Of a stretch of 64,000 bases of DNA, positions 29,567 to 38,370 are shown piece after piece. Below the pieces are notes generated by a model. It had not been told where the DNA came from and searched no databases. It was given only the letters and a program-made list of their open reading frames with translations. Position 1 is the first letter of the stretch. Each line of letters starts with the position of its first letter. Position numbers and translations under genes: made by a program. The stretch is taken from the NCBI GenBank assembly GCA_001270045.2, contig DF970669.1:139496-203495 (forward strand), read 5' to 3'. The stretch comes from Bacteroidales bacterium 6E (lineage in GTDB: Bacteria > Bacteroidota > Bacteroidia > Bacteroidales > Prolixibacteraceae).

Positions 29567-30931
29567 TTATACACCCTGGTTTTTCCTGATCTTGGCAGCA
29601 ATGATTTCGGCAGCCTTGATCAATGGATAGGCTGCGGGTGAGGCAGTCAGGCAAGGATGGGTACCGATCTGGGATGCCAGCAGCGAGTTGACAGTCATGC
29701 GGTTCTGGATGGCCAGGCCGATTACGTTGGTGAGTTCACCGGCACTGAGTCCGCCGATCACTTCGCCCCCGATAATCACGCCCGAGTACTTGGCGGCAAT
29801 CAGCTTCACCATCTGCCTGCTTGCGTCGGGTAGCTTCCCGGGATGCCTGTCGATCCCTTCAAAGAGTCCCGACAATACCGCGATGTTTTCCTCACCTGCC
29901 CTGGCTTCAGTTATTCCGGCGGTACCGAAACCGATATTGCCGATAGCCGTGCTGTAAATTGCAATGGTACCGCTGAAAGTCTTCACCACATGCACATTGA
30001 AAAGGTTCATTCCGGCTATCCTGCCCTCGGCACACGCAGTGGAAGCCAGCATGGTCTGCACCCTGCGCCGGGTAATGAAATCACGTTTTTGGGCACAGTC
30101 CCCTGCCGCAAAAACATCAGGCGTGGGCGTACGCATATATTCATCAACCACGATAAAACCGTTGTCATCGACCATGATTCCCGCTGTTTTGGCCAGTTCG
30201 CTGTTAGGCTGGTACCCCATGGTCAGGATGACTGCGTCGGCAGGAAGTTCCTCTCCGCTTTCAAGCAATACAGACGAAACCTTCATGGTTCCCTTGATTT
30301 CGCTGATACCGTTTCCGGTGATCACTTTCACGCCCCGTGATAACAGCAGGTCCTGAATCGGGGTCGACAACTCCTCATCAAATGCAAGGCTCAGTATATT
30401 CGGCAGCTTCTCGACCAGGGTCACCTCATGGCCCTTTTTGACAAATTCGTCCGAGAACTCGACTCCGATAAAACCGGCACCGATCACAACAACCCGTTTG
30501 CAGTCCCTCAATTTGGAGACCATCTCGTCGAGATATATTTTGTCTTTCGGGATCACGAAAACGTTAGGAAGATCAGCCCCCTTCATCCAACGGGGCCTGA
30601 CGGGATTCGAGCCGGTAGCGATCACCAGCTTGTCGTATTGATACACATCCCCCTGTGCAGTCTCCACAATCTTGTTTTCCTTGTCGATTTTCGATACGGT
30701 ATCCACCACCGAGGTCACCCCGTTCTTCTCCATCATCTGGTCAACCGGCATAATGTTCTCCTCCGTGCTGTTCAGTGTCCCAAATATGTAAGGGATACCA
30801 CAGGGGACCATCATCTCTTTGCGCTTTTTGATCAGCGTGAAACTCTTCTCGGGCCACACCGATTTGCCCGTCAGGGCTGCGACCATCCCGGCTGCACTGC
30901 CGCCAATTATCAAAACATCAGTAAATTTCAT
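29567..30931 (-). CDS. FAD-dependent CoA-disulfide reductase / NADH oxidase-like flavoprotein
   Basis: The start at 30931 (MKFTDVLIIGGSAAGMVAAL) gives 454 residues; the upstream in-frame codons lack protein character. FAD binding is shown by GGSAAG (10-15) and PDVFAAGDCAQ, NAD(P)H binding by VVVIGAGFIGVEFSDEF. VPCGIPYIFG has a single Cys44 at the position of the redox Cys43 of CoA-disulfide reductases and NADH oxidases, rather than the CxxxxC of glutathione-type reductases. The C-terminal dimerisation domain is complete. It could reduce CoA disulfide, persulfide or oxygen. A possible very small gene precedes it. Confidence 0.9.
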   Translation of the reverse strand: MKFTDVLIIGGSAAGMVAALTGKSVWPEKSFTLIKKRKEMMVPCGIPYIFGTLNSTEENIMPVDQMMEKNGVTSVVDTVSKIDKENKIVETAQGDVYQYDKLVIATGSNPVRPRWMKGADLPNVFVIPKDKIYLDEMVSKLRDCKRVVVIGAGFIGVEFSDEFVKKGHEVTLVEKLPNILSLAFDEELSTPIQDLLLSRGVKVITGNGISEIKGTMKVSSVLLESGEELPADAVILTMGYQPNSELAKTAGIMVDDNGFIVVDEYMRTPTPDVFAAGDCAQKRDFITRRRVQTMLASTACAEGRIAGMNLFNVHVVKTFSGTIAIYSTAIGNIGFGTAGITEARAGEENIAVLSGLFEGIDRHPGKLPDASRQMVKLIAAKYSGVIIGGEVIGGLSAGELTNVIGLAIQNRMTVNSLLASQIGTHPCLTASPAAYPLIKAAEIIAAKIRKNQGV

Positions 30932-30953
30932 AGGATACAATTCTGGTTTATGT

Positions 30954-31073
30954 TTATGTTTTATTGATTTTCTTCCACATGGACCGGAGTTCCCTTGAGT
31001 TTTCACTTTCAGGGTCCCATTCCACCAGCGACTTTCGTTCGGTCATGGCCTTCACCACTCCCTCATCGAACAT
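30954..31073 (-). CDS. Possible small protein upstream of the flavoprotein gene
   Basis: From the ATG at 31073 a 39-residue frame (MFDEGVVKAMTERKSLVEW and on) ends 22 bp before the flavoprotein start. GGGGA lies about 6 nt before the ATG. The composition is charged and protein-like, and the frame could also begin further upstream at 31178. No family is recognised. It could be a short regulatory or accessory peptide, or chance. Confidence 0.35.
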   Translation of the reverse strand: MFDEGVVKAMTERKSLVEWDPESENSRELRSMWKKINKT

Positions 31074-31214
31074 CAACTTCCCCGCTAAGTTAATATTTTC
31101 ATGATTACTGCTGATATGCAAACCCCACCAACCATCATGTGCATGCTGTAAAATAATGGAAAGGTTATTTTGTAACAAAACATCCTTAACTTCATCTAAA
31201 AGTAAAAACCAGGG

Positions 31215-31724
31215 ATGAGGGAGGCCTTATATAACCAGATAATTCAGGACCACTTTCAAAGGGTGTTTCGACTCTGCTACAGGCACTTCGGGAATGGTGA
31301 CGATGCAGAGGATGCCACCCAGGAAGTGTTTCTCAAGGTTTGGCTGAACAGGGACAAATTCAGGGGGGAATCGAATATCGGGACCTGGATTTACCGCATC
31401 ACCGTCAATGTCTGCCTGACATTTTTCAGAAACCGGCAAATAAAGGAAAAGGGCACTGAGTATCTCAGGCAATATTATTATCCCGATGGTGACATTCTAG
31501 GATATTCAGAAGGAGAAAGCGGTTACGAGAAGATACAGTTCCTTGAAAAATTCCTTTGTGGTTGCCCTGCCATTGACCGAACCCTCATCAACCTTTACCT
31601 TGAAAATATGGATTCACGACACATTGCCGAAATTACTGGACTTTCGGAAAGCAATACCAGAATAAGGATACATCGGATCAAAAAGAGATTACTTAGCGAA
31701 TGGGAGGTTTACCATGAAAAATGA
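31215..31724 (+). CDS. ECF-type RNA polymerase sigma factor
   Basis: A 169-residue sigma-70 family factor with region 2 (YRHFGNGDDAEDATQEVFLKVWLN, about 22-45, and RGESNIGTWIYRITVN, 50-65) and region 4 (CPAIDRTLINLYLENMDSRHIAEITGLSESNTRIRIHRIKKRL, about 118-160). It directs RNA polymerase to a specific gene set. The downstream membrane protein overlaps its end by 11 bp and is the likely anti-sigma or regulatory partner. The regulon is not visible here. Confidence 0.93.
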   Translation: MREALYNQIIQDHFQRVFRLCYRHFGNGDDAEDATQEVFLKVWLNRDKFRGESNIGTWIYRITVNVCLTFFRNRQIKEKGTEYLRQYYYPDGDILGYSEGESGYEKIQFLEKFLCGCPAIDRTLINLYLENMDSRHIAEITGLSESNTRIRIHRIKKRLLSEWEVYHEK

Positions 31725-32298
31725 ATCAAATACATACCAGTCACAAGGGGCACAACAGCCACAACCGGAGATCCCTGAGGATGCTTACCAGCTCCTGACA
31801 GGCAGGATCAGGGAGGCTGAATCGGAACGGCGCAAAAAGCTGTTACTGACTATCATCTTCCTGATATTCCTAACCCTTCTGTATCTCTCGCTGGGAAGGT
31901 CACAATCTTCGGCAGGATTGAGACTGATCGCCGCAGGCTGTATGGCCGGCGCCATATTTTTATTTGTCAGGACACGCCCGTTGCGCGACCATCACTACCT
32001 GATGCCAATTACGCAATTTTTAAAGGAAGCAGACAAAAGGCTGCAATACCTGCCATGGCAGGATCTCCTGATAGTGATTCCCATCCTTATCCTCTTGGGT
32101 ATCGGGGGAGGGATGCATGCATCGTTGCGCCTCATGAAATATACCAACCATCTCAATGAAGTCGTGTTGGCCTGGAGCCTCATCTACCTCCTGGTGTGCA
32201 TTTTCGGATATTATGCCGGCAAGAAGAACTGGAACCGGAAATATGGCCAGTTGCGCTCAGATATAACCCAATTTCTGATGCACATGAATGAGGAATAA
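31714..32298 (+). CDS. Membrane protein coupled to the sigma factor (possible anti-sigma factor)
   Basis: A 194-residue protein with a hydrophilic N-terminus (about 1-40) and about four membrane segments: LLLTIIFLIFLTLLYLSL, GLRLIAAGCMAGAIFLFV, DLLIVIPILILLGIGGGM and LAWSLIYLLVCIFGYYAG. It overlaps the sigma gene by 11 bp, so the two are translationally coupled. No zinc-type anti-sigma motif (HxxxCxxC) is present. Its function is inferred only from context. Confidence 0.7.
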   Translation: MKNESNTYQSQGAQQPQPEIPEDAYQLLTGRIREAESERRKKLLLTIIFLIFLTLLYLSLGRSQSSAGLRLIAAGCMAGAIFLFVRTRPLRDHHYLMPITQFLKEADKRLQYLPWQDLLIVIPILILLGIGGGMHASLRLMKYTNHLNEVVLAWSLIYLLVCIFGYYAGKKNWNRKYGQLRSDITQFLMHMNEE

Positions 32299-32316
32299 CC
32301 ATACAATAAGAAAAAT

Positions 32317-33387
32317 TTACGGAGCACTGATCAGGGCCAACAGGGCAAATGATGCCAGCCAATGCTCCCCTTCGTAGCCACCATCGACAATGGCAGGCAA
32401 ACTGAAGCGGATGTGTTCCTGAGCGATATTACGGAGATGGTCATACCCTGAAAGTGTGCCGGCAATCCCATTCAGGCAGCGTGCCCGCGAAAAGTTAAGT
32501 CCGTCGAGATGTACCAGCTTTCCGTCGGAACGGTCAGACACCCGGGCTACTTTCAATTTATAAGTTGACGATGCCAGTCCGGGGAGAAATCCCTCCAGCC
32601 ATGCCCGGAACTCCACTGCAGGCAAGATCCTGCGCATCAGGTCAGCTTCCTCGAGGCAAGGAGAGAAAAAGTCGTACCCACCGGGTTCCCAATTGATTGG
32701 GCATCCTTGATCATTAAGAAAGAAATCACGGGCCCTCGATTCAATCAGGGATTTCAGTTCGTCATGACCTGAAACCACGGCATAATCCCAGGCAAAGGCC
32801 AACCCGAACGCTGTATTGGGATGCTCCCCTACCCTTACCGGGTAATTCAGCCGGGGCAGGAAGTCGAGGTAAAGATTGACAATTGTTTGGGTGAGCGGTT
32901 CCATTGCAGATGACAGCCGTTTTCCCAGCGGATCGTCCCAGGTATCCAGCTCCTCCGCCAGCTTCAGCAACCATGCCCAACCGTAGGTTCGCTCCCACGA
33001 CTTCTCATGGGGCCGTTTGAAATATTCCACTTCGATGGCCATGTTTTCGGGAGTGATATTTTGGGCAAGCTTCTCACGGATCAGGGCAGCATTCTCCAGG
33101 TCAGGGTATATCTTCAGCAACCGCACCAGCATCCAGTGGCCATGCACCGAAGAGTGCCAGTCGAAGCACCCGTAAAATGCCGGGTGCAACTCCCGGGGAC
33201 CAGCCAGTTCCGAACTGTCGGCCAGCGTCTGGTTCAGTTTGTTGGGATACTCCTTCTGCATGCATTTCAGCGGCAATGCCGCCAACCGTGTTGCCTCCTC
33301 CCGTGAAACAACAGCGTTGCCACCCTGCGACCACCCATTGCCAACAGATACTACAGTAAAAACAAACAGTATCAAGATCCGTTTCAT
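32317..33387 (-). CDS. DUF2891-family secreted protein
   Basis: The ATG at 33387 (MKRILILFVFTVVSVGNGWSQ) provides a signal peptide and 356 residues; the frame is open further upstream without sense. The family pattern is seen in HPAFYGCFDWHSSVHGHWMLVRLLK and YGWAWLLKLAEEL, a likely alpha/alpha-toroid. DUF2891 members are of unknown function, and the toroid fold suggests glycan-related chemistry. The gene is convergent with the sigma operon, with 18 bp between their ends. Confidence 0.85.
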   Translation of the reverse strand: MKRILILFVFTVVSVGNGWSQGGNAVVSREEATRLAALPLKCMQKEYPNKLNQTLADSSELAGPRELHPAFYGCFDWHSSVHGHWMLVRLLKIYPDLENAALIREKLAQNITPENMAIEVEYFKRPHEKSWERTYGWAWLLKLAEELDTWDDPLGKRLSSAMEPLTQTIVNLYLDFLPRLNYPVRVGEHPNTAFGLAFAWDYAVVSGHDELKSLIESRARDFFLNDQGCPINWEPGGYDFFSPCLEEADLMRRILPAVEFRAWLEGFLPGLASSTYKLKVARVSDRSDGKLVHLDGLNFSRARCLNGIAGTLSGYDHLRNIAQEHIRFSLPAIVDGGYEGEHWLASFALLALISAP

Positions 33388-33538
33388 AACCCCATTTTTC
33401 CCAAATGTAATAAGATTATGGGATGTTTGGCAGGGTTTTGGGCCGCAGGCCCAAAACCCTGCGCTTTGTTCAATATTAAATAAATTTAATTGCTTAAAAA
33501 TACCTCTTGGTATTTTATCAGGCAATCTTCCAATCTCG

Positions 33539-33546
33539 TACCTTTG
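33539..33546 (+). promoter_or_regulatory. -7 box of the 33.6-kb membrane protein gene
   Basis: TACCTTTG matches TAnnTTTG, 18 nt before the ATG at 33565. Confidence 0.5.
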
Positions 33547-33564
33547 TACCGAAAGCAAGAAACA

Positions 33565-34065
33565 ATGGTATCGAAATTCCTGCAAGTGTTAATCCTTGCA
33601 TCTGTGAAATATTTTCTGACAATCCCTTACGCACTGGTAATCGGACTGCAATACGAAATGGCGGTGACAGCCATCGTGGCAGGAGGTATATTGGGATTTT
33701 TCTTCTTTTATTATTTACTGAAACCCGTATCGGCCGGACTGAAACATCTCAGGCCTCTCGCCTGCCGTATCATGCCGCAGATTATCCGCGACCGGTACTC
33801 TGGCTTTTGCAGCACATGGGTGACACCAAAGAAGAAAGCGCTGTTTTCAAGACGAAGCCGGACCATTGTACGTATCAAGCGAAAATACGGGATGTGGGGC
33901 ATCGTGATCACCACACCGGTATTGCTCTCAATCCCTGTAGGCGCTTTTCTGGCACGCCACTACTACAAGGGCGAGCGGAATATCGTGCTTTACATGATGA
34001 TGTCGATTCTGGGATGGGGGATCTTGTTCTCGGCAGCCTTACGCCTGTTCCCCGGCATATTCTGA
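33565..34065 (+). CDS. Uncharacterised membrane protein
   Basis: From the ATG at 33565 the product has 166 residues with membrane segments at about 5-45 (FLQVLILASVKYFLTIPYAL, MAVTAIVAGGILGFFFFYYL) and two near 110-165 (GIVITTPVLLSIPVGAFLA, VLYMMMSILGWGILFSAAL). A basic cytoplasmic loop lies between. No family is recognised, although it resembles small DUF membrane proteins of Bacteroidota. Its end overlaps the convergent Nudix gene by 27 bp. Confidence 0.75.
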   Translation: MVSKFLQVLILASVKYFLTIPYALVIGLQYEMAVTAIVAGGILGFFFFYYLLKPVSAGLKHLRPLACRIMPQIIRDRYSGFCSTWVTPKKKALFSRRSRTIVRIKRKYGMWGIVITTPVLLSIPVGAFLARHYYKGERNIVLYMMMSILGWGILFSAALRLFPGIF

Positions 34066-34452
34066 CAACCTCCGCAGGTTTTCCCTGACTTTCAACACTT
34101 CGTAATCGGCCGGTAGCATCTCAAGGCTGGTCACTTCATTGAGTTCGATCCACCTGATTTCGGCATGTTCACGCAATTCAGGCTCACCCGAAACGATCCT
34201 GCAGAGGAAAGGCATCAAGGCAATTTCATGTCCGGGCGACCGGCTCACCACAGGTTCGAGAGGCGCATCCACCCTGACCGACAAGTTCAGTTCCTCCCTG
34301 ATTTCCCGGACTAGTGCCTGTTGTGGCGACTCACCCGGCTGGATCTTACCACCAGGGAACTCCCATTTCCAGGGTCGGTTCGAATTTTCGCCATGTCGTG
34401 CCACCAGAAGTTTTCCGTGGCGAAAGATCATGGCACATACCACATGTTTCAT
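34039..34452 (-). CDS. Nudix hydrolase (MutT-like)
   Basis: The ATG at 34452 (MKHVVCAMIFRHGKLLVARH) gives 137 residues. The Nudix box is complete: G-KIQPG-E-SPQQALV-RE-IR-EE-LNL. Its N-terminus (WKWEFPGGKIQPGE) is typical of the MutT / CTP pyrophosphohydrolase group, which cleans oxidised nucleotides such as 8-oxo-dGTP. The substrate is inferred from subfamily resemblance only. It is divergent from the HEAT-like gene. Confidence 0.93.
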   Translation of the reverse strand: MKHVVCAMIFRHGKLLVARHGENSNRPWKWEFPGGKIQPGESPQQALVREIREELNLSVRVDAPLEPVVSRSPGHEIALMPFLCRIVSGEPELREHAEIRWIELNEVTSLEMLPADYEVLKVRENLRRLSEYAGEQA

Positions 34453-34497
34453 TCGATAAAAATACAAAAGCACAGGAAAATGAATGCAACCATCATC

Positions 34498-34505
34498 TAT
34501 CTTTG
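34498..34505 (+). promoter_or_regulatory. -7 box immediately before the HEAT-like gene
   Basis: TATCTTTG fits TAnnTTTG and ends 6 nt before the ATG at 34512, which would make the mRNA almost leaderless. Confidence 0.5.
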
Positions 34506-34511
34506 TGGGTG

Positions 34512-35057
34512 ATGACCAGGGAACAACTATCCGGAATCCTCGAAAGGTGGGATACACTGACGCTGCTCAGGCACGAGTCCGTAGAAAATCCCATCCATCT
34601 GCCCGACATCATGGAGATTGCCCTTTACGGCAAGGACCAGATTGCATGGCGGGCGGCATGGCTTTGCGAGAAGATCCACGACCACCATCCCGGCATCCTG
34701 CAACCCTATATCGATGCGGTCACCAAATCGCTTCCCCGCCTGAAGCACAAAGGGCTTAGACGTCAGTTTCTGAAGATCGTCACCCTTTACCCAATTGCGG
34801 AAACCGACCGGGGCATACTCACTGACTACTGTTTGGAAAGGATTGAAGACACATCAGACCCGCCGGCGGTTAAGGCCCATGCCATGCAGATCCTGTACAA
34901 CATTTCAGAGGAAGAGCCCGACATGAAAGAAGAACTCCTGCAAGTGTTGGAATGGACACTCGAAACCGCCGAAACGGCCGGTATCAGGGCCCGGGCACGT
35001 AATCTGGCAACCAGGCTAAGGAAGGATATCCGGAGCAGAAACAGGGTACAACATTAA
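34512..35057 (+). CDS. HEAT/armadillo-like helical-repeat protein
   Basis: The ATG at 34512 (MTREQLSGILERWDTLTLLRH) gives 181 residues, almost all predicted helical, in repeat-like pairs (IAWRAAWLCEKIHDHHPGILQPYIDAV, KGLRRQFLKIVTLYPI, PAVKAHAMQILYNISEE). This suggests a HEAT-like scaffold for protein binding. No catalytic motif is seen. The frame is open upstream but those codons overlap the antisense Nudix gene. Confidence 0.75.
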   Translation: MTREQLSGILERWDTLTLLRHESVENPIHLPDIMEIALYGKDQIAWRAAWLCEKIHDHHPGILQPYIDAVTKSLPRLKHKGLRRQFLKIVTLYPIAETDRGILTDYCLERIEDTSDPPAVKAHAMQILYNISEEEPDMKEELLQVLEWTLETAETAGIRARARNLATRLRKDIRSRNRVQH

Positions 35058-35106
35058 AACAGGCCATATTTTTCAGGTGTAACCATTCCCGTAAAAAATA
35101 TTTTAC

Positions 35107-35114
35107 TATTTTTG
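35107..35114 (+). promoter_or_regulatory. -7 box of tRNA-Gln(UUG)
   Basis: TATTTTTG fits TAnnTTTG, about 31 nt before the tRNA. Confidence 0.5.
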
Positions 35115-35145
35115 CGCCGTCTTTCAGAAAAAAGACATGAATGAT

Positions 35146-35218
35146 TGACCTGTGGTGTAATTGGCAACACGTCTGATTTTGGTTCAGAAGAGTCCAGGTT
35201 CGAGCCCTGGCAGGTCAA
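35146..35218 (+). tRNA. tRNA-Gln (anticodon UUG)
   Basis: Acceptor TGACCTG pairs with CAGGTCA. The anticodon stem TCTGA/TCAGA holds loop TTTTGGT with anticodon TTG. T-arm CCAGGTTCGAGCCCTGG is intact. A partial copy of its 3' end follows 73 nt later. Confidence 0.96.
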
Positions 35219-35249
35219 CTTTTGTTGAACTGATTGGGCGAGAAGTTTA

Positions 35250-35302
35250 TCCCGGTGAGCGAAGCGATATCGGGAAGCCCTGGCAGGTCAACTTTAGTTG
35301 AA
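35250..35302 (+). repeat. tRNA-Gln 3' fragment fused to a palindromic insert
   Basis: 35276-35302 repeats 35203-35229 (T-loop to beyond the tRNA 3' end) with one mismatch. Directly before it TCCCG (35250-35254) and CGGGA (35271-35275) form a hairpin in place of the T-loop TTCG, the same junction type as beside tRNA-Phe. No GIY-YIG gene is present here. Confidence 0.75.
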
Positions 35303-35343
35303 ATAAAAAATCATTTTTTTATCGTTCTGAACTTGAAGATTTA

Positions 35344-35351
35344 TACATTTG
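35344..35351 (+). promoter_or_regulatory. -7 box of tRNA-Gln(CUG)
   Basis: TACATTTG fits TAnnTTTG, about 57 nt before the tRNA. Confidence 0.5.
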
Positions 35352-35407
35352 CGCCCGGTTTTCGCCCCGGCGACCTGTCGCAAAGGTTATAAACCGACAA
35401 AATATTC

Positions 35408-35480
35408 TGTCCTGTGGTGTAATTGGTAACACGTCTGACTCTGGATCAGAAGAGTTCAGGTTCGAGCCCTGACAGGACAA
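35408..35480 (+). tRNA. tRNA-Gln (anticodon CUG)
   Basis: Acceptor TGTCCTG pairs with CAGGACA. The anticodon stem TCTGA/TCAGA holds loop CTCTGGA with anticodon CTG. T-arm CAGGTTCGAGCCCTG is intact. It resembles the UUG isoacceptor upstream and marks the left border of the AT-rich region. Confidence 0.96.
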
Positions 35481-35490
35481 CAAGATTATC

Positions 35491-35526
35491 AACCACTTAC
35501 GATTTATTTCGTAGGTGGTTTTTTTG
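35491..35526 (+). terminator. Terminator after tRNA-Gln(CUG); left copy of a direct repeat
   Basis: AACCACTTACGA (35491-35502) pairs with TCGTAGGTGGTT (35509-35520) with one G-T pair, followed by a T-run. Nearly the same sequence recurs at 38337-38370. Confidence 0.85.
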
Positions 35527-35961
35527 TTTCTGCCAGGTTGTTGCCAGGTTGGGGTTGTGTTAAAATCAATTTTCAAAAGTAAATACACCCCTATAAGTAT
35601 TTCTCAATCAAAAACTATGAATCAAATATTGTCAAAAAATATCTCTTATTAATTGATATATTTTAATTATCGACAAAATAAAATTCATTTTTTTTATCTA
35701 CCTTAAACCCCGCATTCCCAGCAATTTATATAACAACCATTACACATTGTCAAGATTTTAGAATCAACAAATTCATCAAACCTAGAGGAATCAATATTAT
35801 GAAAAAATTATTCATGATTCGGGCAGGTATTAATGACACCGAACTTTATTCTTTTAGGGTACTTAAAGATTCCTATTTTCGATTACAGCCCACTCCAACA
35901 AGGATATAAGATATTTCTTTCTCAAAATTATTTAACAACCAAAATTAAATCACCAAACAAC
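35527..35961. other. AT-rich intergenic stretch at the island border
   Basis: About 435 bp with marked AT enrichment compared with the region to the left. A 36-codon frame at 35799-35909 (MKKLFMIRAGINDTELYSFR and on) is preceded by AGAGGAA but has no recognisable family and may be chance or a decayed gene. No other feature is seen. Confidence 0.4.
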
Positions 35962-38304
35962 ATGAAGACACTAAGATTTATCCTGATTCTTTTGTTCGTT
36001 GAAATTTTTTCAGTCAACGCACAGACGACCGATCCCAATCGGATTATTACACCATCCAATTTTGAATATACTTCATTTTATGGAGACAAGTATCAAATGT
36101 TACTTTATGAAGGAGAATTGGTTAATCTACTTATTCCAGATACGTTAATTCACGATGACACAACCTTGACAAAAATGGTTATTGCCATGGATTCCGTCTG
36201 GCAGTATTATCTTGATATGACAAAAGTATCACCTGCTCCCAACGGCCCTTGGGGTAGTAAAGGATTCTGCGCTTTTGTTGGAGTCACATGTGGATACGGA
36301 TGTGGCATGATAGGAGCTTGTGGAATTGAGGTAGGCTGGTCAGATTGGAAAAATTTTTATGACAATGTAAAATACTTCAACAATTACGCCATTCTGAAAG
36401 TCCCATACTATGAATTTGGAAGGAATTTTTACAACGGGCAAATTCAAAGTAAACTTTCTGTTGATCCTTTCCATTGGCCTGATGCAAATATGGGATATCT
36501 AAACGCAATTTATAATCTTGATTTATACCTTCCTGATCAATATGAAAATGAGGTAGGTTATAAGTTTGACCTGGTCCACAGAGCCAACGAATTCATCTTA
36601 GACACAGCAGTAAATAGTATTGGTCAGGTATACGAAAATGCTTTATATCCGTTTGAGCATGGCAATGTTAACTTTAAACCATACTTTAATGCAGGCCTTA
36701 TTGAAAAACTTGCCACCGATTATGGAGAAGAGTTTATTATGAACTTTTATAATGAATTATATAAGCTGCCAAACCATAATAACAATATTGTGGAAGCTTT
36801 TTCAAACTTATGCATTGCTACTGGTAAAGCCTTAAACAAGAATATGAAACCATTTTTTAAGGATGCATACAAAATGCCTCTTAATTCTGCGCGAGTTGAT
36901 GAAGAATTGGTTCCACTTGAAAGGCTAAAAATTCAATTTGTATCACAAGACAGAATAGTCCATGGTTTTCATTCTGGCGATTCAGTTTTAGTACGAGTAA
37001 AAGCGATAACCGGACAAAATTCAGATATTCTTTACGAAGTTTTCATGGGTGAACAAGGTGATGAAACCAATAAAGTTCTAACAACAAATAAATCAACATT
37101 TTACTTAAAGAACAGAAAGAATCATACTTTGTATTGGGTCAAGGCAAGCGATGACAAAAATTTTGCCATTAGTGAACCAATAAGGTATTTTTATCGTGGT
37201 AATTTAATCGAAGATAATTCGTTTGAATATGAACCAAATACAATCTATTCCAGATCAAGTTCCAGCCTTGAAGCAAATACCCGTGAAGGATTTTTACTAT
37301 CAGCTGTTAGGTCAAATGAAACAAGTATGTCGGGTAATTATAGTCTCAAGTTTGACCATAGTTTTAAAAGTAATTGTGATGGATTGCATGGCAGGAACTT
37401 TCCAAACATTGATTATGCTCAGTCATTTACCGAGCCTTTTAAAGGTAAATATCGGGTTTCTGCCTATTTCAAAGTAGTAAATCAATATGAACAATGCCAG
37501 AATATCTTTGCGAATGCATGGATTCGTTGCGGCGTCTTGCGTGAAGGTTTTTTCAGACTTGGCCCGACTGTAAACAATGTCAGCAATGATTTTCAATATG
37601 TTTATCTTGATGTGGACAGTCGAGAAAATACACAAAATGATGCGAAGAATACCTTTTTTGTAATTGGATCAGATGGAATTTCCGGTAAAGCGTATGTTGA
37701 TAATATTGCGGTTAAAGCCATTCTTGAACCAGAAAAAATTGAAATTCTTTCTATTAATTCATCCGTCGCAGATACAATAACTGTTTACAAAAATGAAACT
37801 GACAGTATTGTTATTCAATACGAATCTGCAAGTGACATCGAGGAGTATAAACTTCAGATTTTTTCAGAACCAGACTTGAGTTTCATGGAATATTTGTTGA
37901 CATCAACGATAAGTAAACAACACCTAAATGATTTGGATCCGGGCACATATTATCTTAGAGCTTATGGGAAAAATGAATTCGGAAATGGCGAGTATTCAAA
38001 AATCAAGGTTCTGAACATTAAATCCTCTACTACAACATCCGCTTCAAATTATCATTATAAAGACGGAGAGAGTTTTTTAGTCTTCCCTAATCCTGTTAAT
38101 AACGGCATATTGAATATTTACTCTTCAAAAACTGAAGAACTTGAAGTACATGTTTGCAGCCTTGAAGGTAAGACTTTGGTTCAGAGATTTATAAATGATT
38201 CATCGAATCAAATTGACATTGGATTTCTTGCGAACGGAGCATATTTAGTTAGGATAATTCAGAAGAACAGAGAAATTTCAAACAAATTGATCATTAAAAG
38301 ATAG
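35962..38304 (+). CDS. T9SS-secreted protein with FN3-like and sorting domains
   Basis: The ATG at 35962 (MKTLRFILILLFVEIFSVNAQ) starts a signal peptide; 780 residues follow in an AT-rich gene. The N-terminal half (about 30-330) is an unrecognised domain with a cysteine/glycine segment (GFCAFVGVTCGYGCGMIGAC). The position ILKVPYYEFGRNFYNG resembles the HExGHNF helix of M60-like peptidases but lacks the zinc-binding histidines. Then come a beta-sandwich (about 430-590), an FN3-like domain (about 600-690) and a type A T9SS sorting tail (LVFPNPVNNGILNIYSS). It is flanked by near-identical terminator repeats. Confidence 0.8.
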   Translation: MKTLRFILILLFVEIFSVNAQTTDPNRIITPSNFEYTSFYGDKYQMLLYEGELVNLLIPDTLIHDDTTLTKMVIAMDSVWQYYLDMTKVSPAPNGPWGSKGFCAFVGVTCGYGCGMIGACGIEVGWSDWKNFYDNVKYFNNYAILKVPYYEFGRNFYNGQIQSKLSVDPFHWPDANMGYLNAIYNLDLYLPDQYENEVGYKFDLVHRANEFILDTAVNSIGQVYENALYPFEHGNVNFKPYFNAGLIEKLATDYGEEFIMNFYNELYKLPNHNNNIVEAFSNLCIATGKALNKNMKPFFKDAYKMPLNSARVDEELVPLERLKIQFVSQDRIVHGFHSGDSVLVRVKAITGQNSDILYEVFMGEQGDETNKVLTTNKSTFYLKNRKNHTLYWVKASDDKNFAISEPIRYFYRGNLIEDNSFEYEPNTIYSRSSSSLEANTREGFLLSAVRSNETSMSGNYSLKFDHSFKSNCDGLHGRNFPNIDYAQSFTEPFKGKYRVSAYFKVVNQYEQCQNIFANAWIRCGVLREGFFRLGPTVNNVSNDFQYVYLDVDSRENTQNDAKNTFFVIGSDGISGKAYVDNIAVKAILEPEKIEILSINSSVADTITVYKNETDSIVIQYESASDIEEYKLQIFSEPDLSFMEYLLTSTISKQHLNDLDPGTYYLRAYGKNEFGNGEYSKIKVLNIKSSTTTSASNYHYKDGESFLVFPNPVNNGILNIYSSKTEELEVHVCSLEGKTLVQRFINDSSNQIDIGFLANGAYLVRIIQKNREISNKLIIKR

Positions 38305-38336
38305 TTTTGGATTATCTCTAATTCTTATAAAAAATC

Positions 38337-38370
38337 AACCACTTACGATTTATTTCGTGGGTGGTTTTTA
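38337..38370 (+). terminator. Terminator after the T9SS gene; right copy of a direct repeat
   Basis: AACCACTTACGA pairs with TCGTGGGTGGTT and is followed by TTTTA. The 30-nt core differs from the copy at 35491 at one position. Confidence 0.8.

Noticed and set aside
36400..36440. M60-like zinc peptidase site in the second T9SS protein
   Set aside because: The YYEFGRNF segment resembles HELGHNF but both zinc-binding histidines are missing.
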